A stretch of DNA of 19,291 nucleotides from an uncultured Eubacteriales bacterium (GTDB lineage Bacteria > Bacillota > Clostridia > Lachnospirales > Anaerotignaceae): assembly GCA_900548595.1 (NCBI GenBank), contig URLB01000022.1, forward strand, positions 1 to 19,291. Direction: 5' to 3'. The notes beneath the pieces are model-generated. The model saw nothing but the letters and a program-made list of their open reading frames with translations, did no database searches and had not been told where the DNA came from. This document shows positions 1-7,843 of this stretch, in pieces (position 1 is the first letter of the stretch; every line of letters begins with the position of its first letter). The position numbers and the translations under genes are program-made.

Positions 1-103
1 AGCATATCCCGGCAACGTCAAGTTCTTCACAGCCAAGCGCAGTCATTATTGCCACGGCGTCATCCGAACCGGTATCTACGTCAAGAATTACTTTTTTTGA
101 CAT
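1..103 (-). CDS. Nucleoside hydrolase (IunH/RihA-type), N-terminal fragment
   Basis: The minus strand opens an ATG at 101-103 and encodes 34 codons, MSKKVILDVDTGSDDAVAIM onwards, before the window ends. The DVDTGSDDAVA segment (residues 8-18) is the N-terminal calcium- and ribose-binding signature (DxDxGxDD) of inosine/uridine-preferring nucleoside hydrolases. These enzymes hydrolyse the N-glycosidic bond of ribonucleosides in purine or pyrimidine salvage. An AGGAG at 111-115 lies 7 bases upstream of the ATG, which fixes the start. The gene begins 13 bases after the stop of the acetyltransferase gene, so the two are probably co-transcribed. Only the N-terminus is visible, so substrate preference cannot be judged. 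Confidence 0.8.
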   Translation of the reverse strand, partial: MSKKVILDVDTGSDDAVAIMTALGCEELDVAGIC

Positions 104-116
104 ATTCAAACTCCTC

Positions 117-653
117 TCATATAACCGCTTTATCAAAGCAGATAAGCGTTTCCATTATAACATTTTGAAAATTGAATTCCTCGCTTCCTATATATTTGTA
201 TCCCATTTTTTTATACAACGAAGCTGCCGGAATGTTTCCTTCATATGTATCAAGTCTTATAGTCTTGCATTTAAGTTCAGACGCCAACTTATCGGTAAAA
301 GCAACGAATCTCTCACCTATTTTTCTGCCGGCGAACTCAGGCGATATGCAAAGCGTGTGTATAACAAGAACTTCTTTTCCATCCGCTTTAATCGACCAGT
401 TCAATTTAAAATATTCTTCAGGCTGTATATGGTTTAAGTTTACACATGCCGCAACCTGTCCGTTTATCTCACCGACATAAAGCGTACCGTCTTTAAATGC
501 TTTCACAGCGTCGTTTCTTGTTGGATACAGGCCTTTTTGCCAGTTGGTGTATACTTTGCCGCTATCCTTTTCTTTATCTAAAACAGCATTATATATTTTT
601 TCTACTTCATCTATATCGGTTTCAACAGCTTTTCTTATAATTAACTCATCCAT
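117..653 (-). CDS. GNAT-family N-acetyltransferase
   Basis: A 178-residue protein (from the ATG at 653) with the layout of a GCN5-related N-acetyltransferase. It begins MDELIIRKAVETDIDEVEKIY, a typical first beta strand and helix of the fold. The central segment VLVIHTLCISPEFAGRKIGERF is the beta4/acetyl-CoA pyrophosphate-loop region, although the usual RxxGxG/A signature is imperfect. The end, IPAASLYKKMGYKYIG, is the classic C-terminal GNAT motif (xxAxxLYxKxGF). An in-frame ATG at 674 would add seven residues, but GGGGG followed by a short spacer precedes the 653 ATG, so I prefer the shorter form. It follows cobC by about 30 bases and no terminator is visible between them. The acceptor substrate cannot be predicted and a link to cobalamin is not implied. 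Confidence 0.82.
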   Translation of the reverse strand: MDELIIRKAVETDIDEVEKIYNAVLDKEKDSGKVYTNWQKGLYPTRNDAVKAFKDGTLYVGEINGQVAACVNLNHIQPEEYFKLNWSIKADGKEVLVIHTLCISPEFAGRKIGERFVAFTDKLASELKCKTIRLDTYEGNIPAASLYKKMGYKYIGSEEFNFQNVIMETLICFDKAVI

Positions 654-685
654 CTTATTCCCCCAAATCACCATAAAAAGTCCTT

Positions 686-1204
686 TTATAATGATATTAT
701 CATATATTCGCCGTTTTTTAAATGATAATCATAAAATTCGCCGCCAAGATAATGTTCTGCTATAGACATAATTGTACCTCCATGTACAATGAAAGCTATT
801 TTTTCGGCAAAGCTATATTTTTTTACTGCATTGTTGAAAGCTGAAACACATCTCTTTGAAAAGCTATTCATATTTTCACCGTTCGGAAACGGGAGCTTAC
901 CTTCACTGTCTATCCATTTTTGATAATATACATCATCTTTAAGGTCAATATAATTTTTATTCTCAAACTTTCCGAAATCACATTCTTTAAGTCCGTCGAA
1001 AATATCATCATATTTGCCATATATGATTTCGGCGGTCTGTATACACCTTTTCATCGGACTAATGATTATTATGTCAGCATCAGGATATATATTTTTTCTC
1101 AGTCTTTCTTTTTCACTGTCAATGAGAGGTTCATCCGTAGTTCCTATATATCTTTTTTCTATATTACCATTTGTTATTCCATGGCGTATAAGTATCGCTT
1201 CCAT
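686..1204 (-). CDS. cobC: Alpha-ribazole-5'-phosphate phosphatase (histidine phosphatase family)
   Basis: A 172-residue histidine phosphatase (phosphoglycerate mutase-like) protein. The phospho-acceptor motif IRHG is at residues 6-9 (H8), followed by TNGN, with SPMKRCIQTAEII at 49-61. The acid/base glutamate region LKECDFGKFENK is at 72-83, and the second catalytic histidine is in VHGGTI (H141). In the nucleotide-loop pathway CobC removes the phosphate from alpha-ribazole-5'-phosphate or adenosylcobalamin-5'-phosphate. It starts 3 bases after the cobT stop, and CobT makes its substrate, which supports the specific assignment over a generic phosphatase. The length of about 170 residues is slightly short for the family but all catalytic residues are present. 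It is the last recognisable cobalamin gene in the run. Confidence 0.88.
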   Translation of the reverse strand: MEAILIRHGITNGNIEKRYIGTTDEPLIDSEKERLRKNIYPDADIIIISPMKRCIQTAEIIYGKYDDIFDGLKECDFGKFENKNYIDLKDDVYYQKWIDSEGKLPFPNGENMNSFSKRCVSAFNNAVKKYSFAEKIAFIVHGGTIMSIAEHYLGGEFYDYHLKNGEYMIISL

Positions 1205-1207
1205 TTT

Positions 1208-2257
1208 TTACCTCAATATTTTATAAGCTTCATGCTCCCATTTATCAAAAGTCCCCAATTTTTTATAGACATCTAAAGCCATATCCAGAACAGGGACTAC
1301 CGCAACTGCTCCGCTTCCTTCGCCAAGAAACATTCCGCATGTTAAAAAAGGTTCCATTCCAAGCTTATTCATAATCATTTTTCCGGCAGGTTCATTAGAA
1401 AGATGCGACGGTATAATAAAATTTTTAACATATCCGTTCATTTTTACAGCCGAAAGAGCCGCAACAGAAGATATAAGTCCATCCATTATAACAGGTATAC
1501 GATGTACTGCTCCTCCTAAAAACAGCCCTGTCATAGCCGCTATGTCAAAGCCGCCTACCTTTGATATTATATCAATAGGGTCATTTGGGTCAGGTGCATT
1601 GATTGCAATTGATTTTTTAACAACATTTATTTTCTTTATTAATCTTTTATGATCAAGTCCAGCACCTTTACCGGTTACTTTTTCCGCTTCTGCCTCCAGA
1701 AGAACGGCAGCCGAAGCGGCTGCCGTAGTTGTATTTCCGATTCCCATTTCACCTGTCAATAATAAATCATATCCGTCTTTTTTCAGCTTTCCGACCAATT
1801 CTATGCCTCTTTTTATTATTGTTACACATTCTTCACGGCTCATTGCAGCCCCTATAGCTATATTTTTTGTTCCGTATGATACTTTTATTTTAGGTATGTC
1901 ATTCACATCGGAAGCCATACCGGCGTCTATTGGCAGTATATCGACATTTGCCCTTTCAGCCATTATACATACGGTAGATTTTTTTTCCAAAAAACTTTTG
2001 GCAACCGTAACGGTTACCTCGCTTCCACACTGTGAAATGCCCTCGGAAACAACACCGTTATCAGCGCACATTATAACAAGCGCTTTCTTATCCAATGTAA
2101 AGTCACTTTTACCTTTTATACCTGCTATTTGGGTTATTGTTTTCTCCAGTCTGCCCAGAGAAAACAAAGGTTTAACAACAGAGAGCCAACGTTTTTCCGC
2201 TTCGGACATCGCTTTTGCGTCCAATGGTTTTATATTTTCCAATTCTCTTATACTCAT
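1208..2257 (-). CDS. cobT: Nicotinate-nucleotide--dimethylbenzimidazole phosphoribosyltransferase
   Basis: A 349-residue protein, the usual CobT length. It transfers phosphoribose from nicotinate mononucleotide to a lower-ligand base, giving alpha-ribazole-phosphate or an analogue. Visible motifs are ADNGVVSEGISQ (65-76), LTGEMGIGNTTTAA (167-180), VGGFDIAAMTGLFLG (234-248), PVIMDGLISSVAAL (255-268) and MFLGEGSGA (309-317). E313 in the last motif matches the catalytic glutamate of CobT. The gene starts 4 bases after btuR and ends 3 bases before cobC. No benzimidazole-synthesis gene (bluB or bza type) is seen in the window, so the natural lower ligand is unknown: it may be salvaged or made from genes elsewhere. 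Confidence 0.95.
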   Translation of the reverse strand: MSIRELENIKPLDAKAMSEAEKRWLSVVKPLFSLGRLEKTITQIAGIKGKSDFTLDKKALVIMCADNGVVSEGISQCGSEVTVTVAKSFLEKKSTVCIMAERANVDILPIDAGMASDVNDIPKIKVSYGTKNIAIGAAMSREECVTIIKRGIELVGKLKKDGYDLLLTGEMGIGNTTTAAASAAVLLEAEAEKVTGKGAGLDHKRLIKKINVVKKSIAINAPDPNDPIDIISKVGGFDIAAMTGLFLGGAVHRIPVIMDGLISSVAALSAVKMNGYVKNFIIPSHLSNEPAGKMIMNKLGMEPFLTCGMFLGEGSGAVAVVPVLDMALDVYKKLGTFDKWEHEAYKILR

Positions 2258-2261
2258 AATT

Positions 2262-2792
2262 TCACATCTCTATATATTTTCTTGCCGTAATTCCTTTATC
2301 ATACGGATGTTTTATTTTTTTCATCTCCGTTATATAATCAGCTGAATCCATAATATTCTCCGAAGGATTTCTGCCTGTAAGAATTATCTCCAAATCATCA
2401 GGTCGTTCTTTTATAATATCCAATACATAATTCTCAGGTATAATACCGTTATTCATTGCAGGAATAATTTCATCAAGTACCAGCATATTATATATGCCTT
2501 TGCTTGCTTTTTCAGAAACATCAGATAAAACATCAGCACAATATTTATTGTAACATTTCTTTTCTTTCTCGTTCATAAATTTATAGAAAGGGACATTTTC
2601 GGGATTTTCAATCAATTCTATGTTCTCTGTATTTTTAAGCGCATTTCTCTCTCCGCTTTTATTATCTTTCAAAAAAGAAACAAACAGCACTCTTCCCCCG
2701 CCGCCTGAACACCTTACGGCAAGACCGATAGCTGCCGTTGTTTTTCCCTTTCCGTCTCCGCAGTAAATATGTATAAGTCCTTTCAACATCAT
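2262..2792 (-). CDS. btuR: Cob(I)yrinic acid a,c-diamide adenosyltransferase (CobA/CobO/BtuR type)
   Basis: A 176-residue P-loop corrinoid adenosyltransferase that moves the 5'-deoxyadenosyl group of ATP to the cobalt(I) of a corrinoid. The Walker A loop GDGKGKTTA (12-20) has the reversed-P-loop character of this family. VLVLDEI-type strand VLDEI is at 105-109 and LTGRNP at 138-143. The family tail ADYITEM with KHPYDKGI lies near residues 151-168. Two ATGs stand in tandem (2792 and 2789). The first overlaps the cbiP stop as ATGA, which indicates translational coupling. The naming varies: this is CobA of Salmonella, CobO of Pseudomonas and BtuR of E. coli. It lies in the part of the operon that finishes the corrin ring periphery. 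Confidence 0.92.
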   Translation of the reverse strand: MMLKGLIHIYCGDGKGKTTAAIGLAVRCSGGGGRVLFVSFLKDNKSGERNALKNTENIELIENPENVPFYKFMNEKEKKCYNKYCADVLSDVSEKASKGIYNMLVLDEIIPAMNNGIIPENYVLDIIKERPDDLEIILTGRNPSENIMDSADYITEMKKIKHPYDKGITARKYIEM

Positions 2793-4246
2793 ACCCCGTT
2801 TCTTATAATTCCGTATATTTCGTTCATATCCAAACTTTTTCTTACTCCGTCGGCAAGAATATCATACTGCTGATTTTTATACTCATCCATATCCGACGAA
2901 TGAACCTTAAAATCTTTGATACCTTTTATTTCGGCAACAGATTTTATTAATCCTTCGCTTATATCTTTTTTGTCAAATATTCCATGTATATACGTTCCGT
3001 ATACATTTTTTATCCCACTCAGTATGACATCATCGTTTTTGCTTTTTCCCATGTGTATTTCATATCCGCAATATTCCATATCCGACAAATTTTTAAGCAT
3101 TCCGTCTAATTTGTTTATTCTTCCCGATACTCTTTTCGTTTTCTTCTCTTTTTCAAATACGGTATCCATATCTATAAGTCCGAATCCTCGATATGTTCCT
3201 GCGGTTTCGATACCTTCGCTGTCGACTATAGTATTTCCCAACATTTGAAAACCTCCGCATATTCCGAAAATCACGGTTCCTTTTTCAGCCAACTGTTTTA
3301 TACGCTCCTCTATACCGTTTTGTCTTAACAGAAGCATGTCTCCAACTGTATTTTTTGTCCCCGGAATTATTACTATATCAGGTTCTCCTATTTTACTTGC
3401 TTTATCAATATATCTCAGACTTACTCCGTCTATATGCTCCAAAGCCGCAAAGTCTGTAAAATTTGATATTCTTTTTAACTTAATTACAGCTATGTCTATA
3501 ACTCCGTCTATGTCATTTCTAAACAGTCTTTCACTTAAGCTGTCCTCATCGTCTATATCGCATTCAATATGCGGAACAACACCGAAAACAGGCTTTTTAC
3601 AGTATTCCTCAAGCGTTTTAAGCCCCGGAGTAAGCAAATTTACATCTCCCCTGAACTTGTTTATTATAATACCCTTAACATAATTTCTTTCCTCAGCCTC
3701 CAATAGTTCCATGGTTCCTACCAGTTGGGCAAAAACGCCTCCCCTGTCTATATCGCCTACAAGCAGCACAGGAGAACGTAGAAGTTTAGCCAGTCCCATA
3801 TTTACTATATCATTTTCTTTCAAATTGATTTCTACAGGACTTCCTGCACCTTCTATTACTATAATATCGTTTTCGTCATCCAGTTTTTTATAAGCCTCAG
3901 TTATATACGGAATAAAACTGCGTTTATTTTTATAATATTCAGCCGCTCTCATGTTTCCTATTGATTTGCCCATAACAATAACCTGGGAACCATTATCGTT
4001 CGTCGGTTTTAAAAGTATAGGATTCATACATACATCAGGTTGTTTTCCTGCCGCCTCCGCTTGTACAGCCTGCGCCCTGCCCATTTCCATACCGTCTGCC
4101 GTTATATATGAATTAAGCGCCATATTCTGCGATTTAAAAGGGGCGACTTTATATCCGTCCTGTGTAAATATCCTGCACAAAGCCGTGCAAATAAGGCTTT
4201 TTCCCACATTCGACATTGTGCCCTGTATCATTATTGCCTTTGCCAC
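2789..4246 (-). CDS. cbiP: Cobyric acid synthase
   Basis: A 485-residue glutamine-dependent amidotransferase, close to the normal family length. It converts adenosylcobyrinic acid a,c-diamide to adenosylcobyric acid by amidating the b, d, e and g side chains. The N-terminal ATP-binding domain has GTMSNVGKS (9-17) and the signature KSQNMALNSY (38-47). GDIDRGGVFAQLVGT is near 164-178. The C-terminal class I (triad) glutaminase domain has FGICGGFQMLG with nucleophile C330, and GTYIHGIF with H421. The start overlaps the cobD stop by 16 bases and the end overlaps btuR by 4. It is distinguished from CbiA by the KSQNM signature. The same enzyme is called CobQ in other systems. Confidence 0.95.
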   Translation of the reverse strand: MAKAIMIQGTMSNVGKSLICTALCRIFTQDGYKVAPFKSQNMALNSYITADGMEMGRAQAVQAEAAGKQPDVCMNPILLKPTNDNGSQVIVMGKSIGNMRAAEYYKNKRSFIPYITEAYKKLDDENDIIVIEGAGSPVEINLKENDIVNMGLAKLLRSPVLLVGDIDRGGVFAQLVGTMELLEAEERNYVKGIIINKFRGDVNLLTPGLKTLEEYCKKPVFGVVPHIECDIDDEDSLSERLFRNDIDGVIDIAVIKLKRISNFTDFAALEHIDGVSLRYIDKASKIGEPDIVIIPGTKNTVGDMLLLRQNGIEERIKQLAEKGTVIFGICGGFQMLGNTIVDSEGIETAGTYRGFGLIDMDTVFEKEKKTKRVSGRINKLDGMLKNLSDMEYCGYEIHMGKSKNDDVILSGIKNVYGTYIHGIFDKKDISEGLIKSVAEIKGIKDFKVHSSDMDEYKNQQYDILADGVRKSLDMNEIYGIIRNGV

Positions 4247-5283
4247 ACATATTCCTCCAAAGCAAAAATCAATTTCATATTTTCTTCATGTTTTTTTACC
4301 GCTACACGATAATACCTTCCGTCAAGGCTCCTATAATTTCCGCAGCATCTTATAAGTATACGTTTTTCAGCCAACTTTTCTTTAAGTCCTTCATCAGCCT
4401 TAAAAAATATGTAGTTTGCTTTCGGCTGAAAATATTTTATTCCAAGCCTTTCCAATTCATTAAGCAAATATTCTCTTTCGGAATTTACGAATTTAACGGT
4501 TTTTTCAACTGTTTCATCATATATGCCGCAAGCCGCCAAAGCAGCTTCTTCCGCAACCGAAGATATATTCCACGGCTGTCTTACGGAATATATATTTTCC
4601 AATAGACTCATATTTCCGCATATACCATACCCTATTCTTAGTCCAGGAACGGTAAACATTTTTGTAAATGCTTTCAAAATAAAAATATTTTTATATTCGT
4701 CAATATGCTTTACCATAGAATATTCTTTTCCATTACCTGTAAAATCTAAAAAGCATTCGTCAATTACAGCTATAACATTATTTTTACGACATTTTTCAAT
4801 AATGTTAATCATAAAATCATAAGTCAATATGTTCCCTATCGGATTATTAGGCTGGCATATAAAAACCATATCCGTATCTTCTTTTATAAAGTCTAAAAAA
4901 TCACTGCAAACCTCAAAATTATTTTCTTCTTTCAACTCATAAAATATTTTTTTGCAGTTTACTGTATCCAGCGCCTTTTCATACTCCGCAAATGTCGGGC
5001 TTATCAAGACAGCTTTTTGGGGTGTAACAGCTGATACTATGTTAAAAATAAGTTCTGCCGCACCATTACCGCATATAATGTTTTGACAATCAACATTTTC
5101 AACTTCGGCAATGGCGGTTCTCAGCTTTTTGTATTCCGTATCCGGGTACTTTTCAGCGTAATCCAATGTTTCAATAATATGTTTCTTTATATTTTCAGCC
5201 ATTCCCAGCGGATTGATGTTAGCGGAAAAATCAATCATTTCAGTATCATACGAATATATATCTCCACCATGTACTTTTTCCAT
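4231..5283 (-). CDS. cobD: L-threonine-O-3-phosphate decarboxylase
   Basis: A 350-residue fold-type I PLP enzyme of the histidinol-phosphate aminotransferase-like group. It decarboxylates threonine phosphate to (R)-1-amino-2-propanol phosphate, the arm used by CbiB. The N-terminus HGGDIYSYDTEMIDFSANINP is diagnostic of CobD (usual HGG, DFSxNxNP). Further motifs are GNGAAELI (72-79), QPNNPIG (144-150) and DECFLDF (175-181). The PLP lysine is K208 in KAFTKMFTVPGLRIGYG. Its start codon shares one base with the stop of cbiB (TAATG), which implies coupled translation with the enzyme that consumes its product. Salmonella naming is used; in Pseudomonas naming the decarboxylase is CobC. The diagnostic N-terminus and neighbour argue against histidinol-phosphate aminotransferase. 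Confidence 0.93.
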   Translation of the reverse strand: MEKVHGGDIYSYDTEMIDFSANINPLGMAENIKKHIIETLDYAEKYPDTEYKKLRTAIAEVENVDCQNIICGNGAAELIFNIVSAVTPQKAVLISPTFAEYEKALDTVNCKKIFYELKEENNFEVCSDFLDFIKEDTDMVFICQPNNPIGNILTYDFMINIIEKCRKNNVIAVIDECFLDFTGNGKEYSMVKHIDEYKNIFILKAFTKMFTVPGLRIGYGICGNMSLLENIYSVRQPWNISSVAEEAALAACGIYDETVEKTVKFVNSEREYLLNELERLGIKYFQPKANYIFFKADEGLKEKLAEKRILIRCCGNYRSLDGRYYRVAVKKHEENMKLIFALEEYVWQRQ

Positions 5284-6248
5284 TACATACCTCCGAGAAT
5301 AATTAATTTAAACGACGTAAAAAGAACTATAGAAATAAATGCAGCAATATACATCAATTTATTGACTTCCAATATATTTTCGCATTTTATGGGTTTTATC
5401 GGATCGCCAATATAGTCTTTTTTATAAAGCTTTCCAAAATACCATGCGTCTCCTGCAAGTCTTATTCCAAGCGCTCCCGCACAAGCAGCCTCAGTCTGGG
5501 CAGAATTCGGACTTTTGTGTTTAAGGCGATCCCTTCTGAAAATACGTACCGCCCCCTTAAAATCCATACCTGCCATACCTGCCGCAGCTATCATCATAAT
5601 AGCGCTTATCCTTGACGGTATAAAATTCAAAACATCATCCAGTCTGGCTGAACATCTTCCGAAATAAAGGTATTTTTCATTTTTATAGCCTACCATAGAA
5701 TCCATCGTATTTACCGCCTTATACAAAGCCCCCAAAGGCGCTCCTCCTATAAACATATAAATAAGAGGGGCAATAACTCCATCGGAAGTGTTTTCGGCAA
5801 CCGTTTCTACCGCAGCTTTTATAATTCCGTCCTCATCGAGTCTTTCCGTACCTCTTCCGACTATCATAGAAACGGCTTTTCTTGCGCCTTCGATATTTCC
5901 TTTTTTAAGCTGGCTGTATACCTTCATGCTTTCTGTCTTTAGAGACTTTGTAGCTGTAAAAAGCCAACAAAATATGCTTTCACAAATCAATCCGAAAAAA
6001 ATGTTAAAATGATAGGCGTATTTTAAAAATATAAATACCGAAGCAAAGCATATAAAGCATACAAAAATTGTCATTAGAGTTCCGCCCAATAACTCCCACA
6101 TTTTATTTTTAGGGAAAACCTGCCTTATAACAGTTTCCGTTTTTTTGATTAACATTCCTATAACTCTTATCGGATGCAGTTTAAAATCGGGGTCTCCAAA
6201 TAACATGTCAAGCAAAAATCCAATAAGTACAGCATATAAAGATAGCAT
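5283..6248 (-). CDS. cbiB: Adenosylcobinamide-phosphate synthase (membrane protein)
   Basis: A 321-residue integral membrane protein that attaches aminopropanol (phosphate) to adenosylcobyric acid. The family N-terminus LLDMLFGDPDFKLHPIRVIG is at 12-31. Later come the motifs VAENTSDGVIAPL, MDSMVGYKNEKY, ARLDDVLNFIPSR and HKSPNSAQTEAACAGALGI, all typical of CbiB (CobD in Pseudomonas naming). Hydrophobic spans are clear at the N-terminus, around residues 58-95 and at the C-terminus. The gene starts 7 bases after the short CobU-like gene and overlaps cobD by one base. Length and motifs are normal. Confidence 0.94.
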   Translation of the reverse strand: MLSLYAVLIGFLLDMLFGDPDFKLHPIRVIGMLIKKTETVIRQVFPKNKMWELLGGTLMTIFVCFICFASVFIFLKYAYHFNIFFGLICESIFCWLFTATKSLKTESMKVYSQLKKGNIEGARKAVSMIVGRGTERLDEDGIIKAAVETVAENTSDGVIAPLIYMFIGGAPLGALYKAVNTMDSMVGYKNEKYLYFGRCSARLDDVLNFIPSRISAIMMIAAAGMAGMDFKGAVRIFRRDRLKHKSPNSAQTEAACAGALGIRLAGDAWYFGKLYKKDYIGDPIKPIKCENILEVNKLMYIAAFISIVLFTSFKLIILGGM

Positions 6249-6255
6249 AGTTTCC

Positions 6256-6576
6256 TCACTTTATTCTTACGGCTATACCGGAATATAACCTATATACGAA
6301 GTCTGCCTTTGCGGCTAATATGCACATTGCCCTGCCTGTTTCCTCTCTCCATATTCTCTCAAATGGATCCATAGGAACTATTCCGCAGCCTATCTCATCG
6401 CATATTATTACATCCGCATTATCAATCGCTTCGTTTACTATCGTATCAACGTCTTTACCTTTTTTTATTTCAAAACGCATTATTTCGTGAAATTTATTTA
6501 TAACTTTTTTTCCTTGGAAGTTTTTATTTACAAACTCAGTTTTTCCTTGTTTTTTACCTCCGATTACAAATATCAT
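6256..6576 (-). CDS. Short CobU-like P-loop protein
   Basis: A 106-residue protein resembling a cut-down adenosylcobinamide kinase/guanylyltransferase. It begins MIFVIGGKKQGKTEF, with a P-loop GGKKQGKT at 6-13. It ends with a segment that aligns by eye with the CobU C-terminus: DEIGCGIVP at 60-68 (family NEVGxGIVP), then ETGRAMCILAAKAD and a closing GIAVRIK. What is missing is about 70 residues in the middle. That is where full CobU has the HRxxR guanylylation region and the strand ending in a conserved LLECxxxxxxN. It overlaps cobS by 4 bases (ATGA) and lies 7 bases before cbiB. It may be a kinase-only partner or an accessory to the full-length CobU two genes upstream. It is intact, without frameshift, and not an obvious decaying fragment. 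The exact reaction is unproven. Confidence 0.75.
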   Translation of the reverse strand: MIFVIGGKKQGKTEFVNKNFQGKKVINKFHEIMRFEIKKGKDVDTIVNEAIDNADVIICDEIGCGIVPMDPFERIWREETGRAMCILAAKADFVYRLYSGIAVRIK

Positions 6577-7322
6577 ATATTACCTCCGATTATGCAAGAC
6601 AAAAGGATTGCTATTTCTTCCAGCTGAAGAAAATAACCTGCCAAGTCTCCGGTAATCCCTCCGAAATTTTTTTTGCAGTTATTATAATGATAAATTGAAG
6701 TTACAGCAGTAATCAAAATAACGATTATACCTGTAATCATATCAAAAAAAAGCATAACGGCTATACATAAAAAAGTTTGTACAGATAATGCCGCTACAGC
6801 TTTTTTTTTGTCCGTAAAACCGCTCCATTGCGCCGCCAAACCGCCGTTTTTTGCTTTGTCAAAAGAAAGCACGTAAATGCCGCTTAAGGCTCTTGATAAA
6901 ACAAATCCAAGGCAAAAAATTATAATAACGCCAGACTTTAACTCGCTTAACAGACCTATATAAAGCAGCATATACACACCGAATGCAATTACGGCAAACG
7001 CTCCCGTATTAGGATCTTTAAGTATTTCAAGCTTTCTTTCCTTGTCAGAATATGAACTTAATGCGTCCACCGTATCCATGAATCCGTCCATATGTATTCC
7101 TCCGCTTATAATCAGCGGAACGGTGCACATTATACATAACTTAAGAATATTTGTTTCTATGTAGGAAAGCAGAAAAAAAGCCGCAAATTCGGCTATACCG
7201 ATTATAAGTCCGACAAAGGGGAAATAGCATAATGCATATTTTGCAGATTTATCATCCCAACTAAAATTAGGTACCGGAATGCGACTGTACATTGAAACCG
7301 CTATTGCCAGTGATTTAAGCAT
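6573..7322 (-). CDS. cobS: Adenosylcobinamide-GDP ribazoletransferase (cobalamin synthase)
   Basis: A 249-residue integral membrane enzyme that joins adenosylcobinamide-GDP to alpha-ribazole(-phosphate), the last assembly step. The N-terminus MLKSLAIAVSMYSRIPVP matches the family form. The metal- and substrate-binding signature GGIHMDGFMDTVDA is at 74-87, and KDPNTGAFA at 102-110. Several hydrophobic spans follow, and NFGGITGDLAGYFLQLEEI near the C-terminus is also conserved. The start lies 22 bases inside the 3' end of cobU. I keep it because the sequence from that ATG is the family N-terminus, while the next ATG (residue 11) would cut it. It overlaps the short CobU-like gene by 4 bases. Confidence 0.94.
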   Translation of the reverse strand: MLKSLAIAVSMYSRIPVPNFSWDDKSAKYALCYFPFVGLIIGIAEFAAFFLLSYIETNILKLCIMCTVPLIISGGIHMDGFMDTVDALSSYSDKERKLEILKDPNTGAFAVIAFGVYMLLYIGLLSELKSGVIIIFCLGFVLSRALSGIYVLSFDKAKNGGLAAQWSGFTDKKKAVAALSVQTFLCIAVMLFFDMITGIIVILITAVTSIYHYNNCKKNFGGITGDLAGYFLQLEEIAILLSCIIGGNI

Positions 7323-7843
7323 TTTACGTCCCCCTTAATAACAATAGGTATACCGCATACAACTTCAAACGCCGCATCAGCTTTTGATATTATGTAGTTG
7401 TTTACTTCGGCAAGATTTTTTATATATTTTTCCGTTTCCTCGTCATATTGGTATCCGTCCCTAAAAACGTCATTAGATACAAAAACAGAATTTTTTGCGC
7501 TTTCGGATATATGTTTTATGCCTTTTTTTATATTCTCGACGGCATATTCTCTCGAACCGTTATCTTCAAACATTTCATTGGCAAGCAGATTGGACATACA
7601 CTCCACAAGCACACAGTCATTTTCATCTATATCAGCCGTTTTCAAATCCAAATATTTTTCTATTGTTATAAATCCTTTATTTTGTCTCATGGTTCTATGC
7701 CTAATTACCTTATTTTTACCTTCGTCTCCACGCGGTATCATAGACGCTATATATACATGCCTTTCACCGTTAAGGCTCACGGCAATTTTTTCGGCAAACT
7801 CGCTTTTTCCGCTTCCGCTTCCTCCGATTATATAAACCGTCAT
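7301..7843 (-). CDS. cobU: Adenosylcobinamide kinase / adenosylcobinamide-phosphate guanylyltransferase, divergent
   Basis: A 180-residue protein of full CobU length. CobU phosphorylates adenosylcobinamide and then transfers GMP to it through a guanylylated histidine. Seen here: P-loop GGSGSGKS (7-14), IASMIPRGDEG, the VIRHRTMR stretch with H49 in the guanylylation region, LVECMSNLLANEMF (79-92), and a family-like C-terminus ending GIPIVIKG. Two usual motifs are altered: the P-loop normally reads GGxRSGKS, and the NEVGxGIVP motif is replaced by SNDVFRDGYQ (123-132). The short CobU-like gene two places downstream keeps the canonical form of that second motif. The gene overlaps cbiA by 4 bases and cobS by 22. 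Membership of the CobU family is secure by length and context; full bifunctionality is not. Confidence 0.87.
   Translation of the reverse strand: MTVYIIGGSGSGKSEFAEKIAVSLNGERHVYIASMIPRGDEGKNKVIRHRTMRQNKGFITIEKYLDLKTADIDENDCVLVECMSNLLANEMFEDNGSREYAVENIKKGIKHISESAKNSVFVSNDVFRDGYQYDEETEKYIKNLAEVNNYIISKADAAFEVVCGIPIVIKGDVKCLNHWQ

Noticed and set aside
653..674. Upstream ATG as start of the GNAT gene
   Set aside because: The in-frame ATG at 653 has a G-rich ribosome site at proper distance and begins the normal GNAT fold; the seven extra residues add nothing family-like.
691..703. Near-palindrome ATGATA-T-TATCAT near the end of cobC
   Set aside because: It falls in the last codons of cobC, is pure AT apart from G/C at two places, and has no T-run after it. 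This is likely chance in AT-rich DNA and not an operator or terminator.
1803..2345. Plus-strand open frame of 180 codons opposite cobT and btuR
   Set aside because: It spans the boundary of two well-supported minus-strand genes and has low-complexity hydrophobic content typical of antisense frames.
6256..6576. Short CobU-like gene as a decayed pseudogene
   Set aside because: The frame is intact, it overlaps cobS by ATGA, it keeps both a P-loop and the DEIGCGIVP motif, and it ends in a normal family C-terminus.
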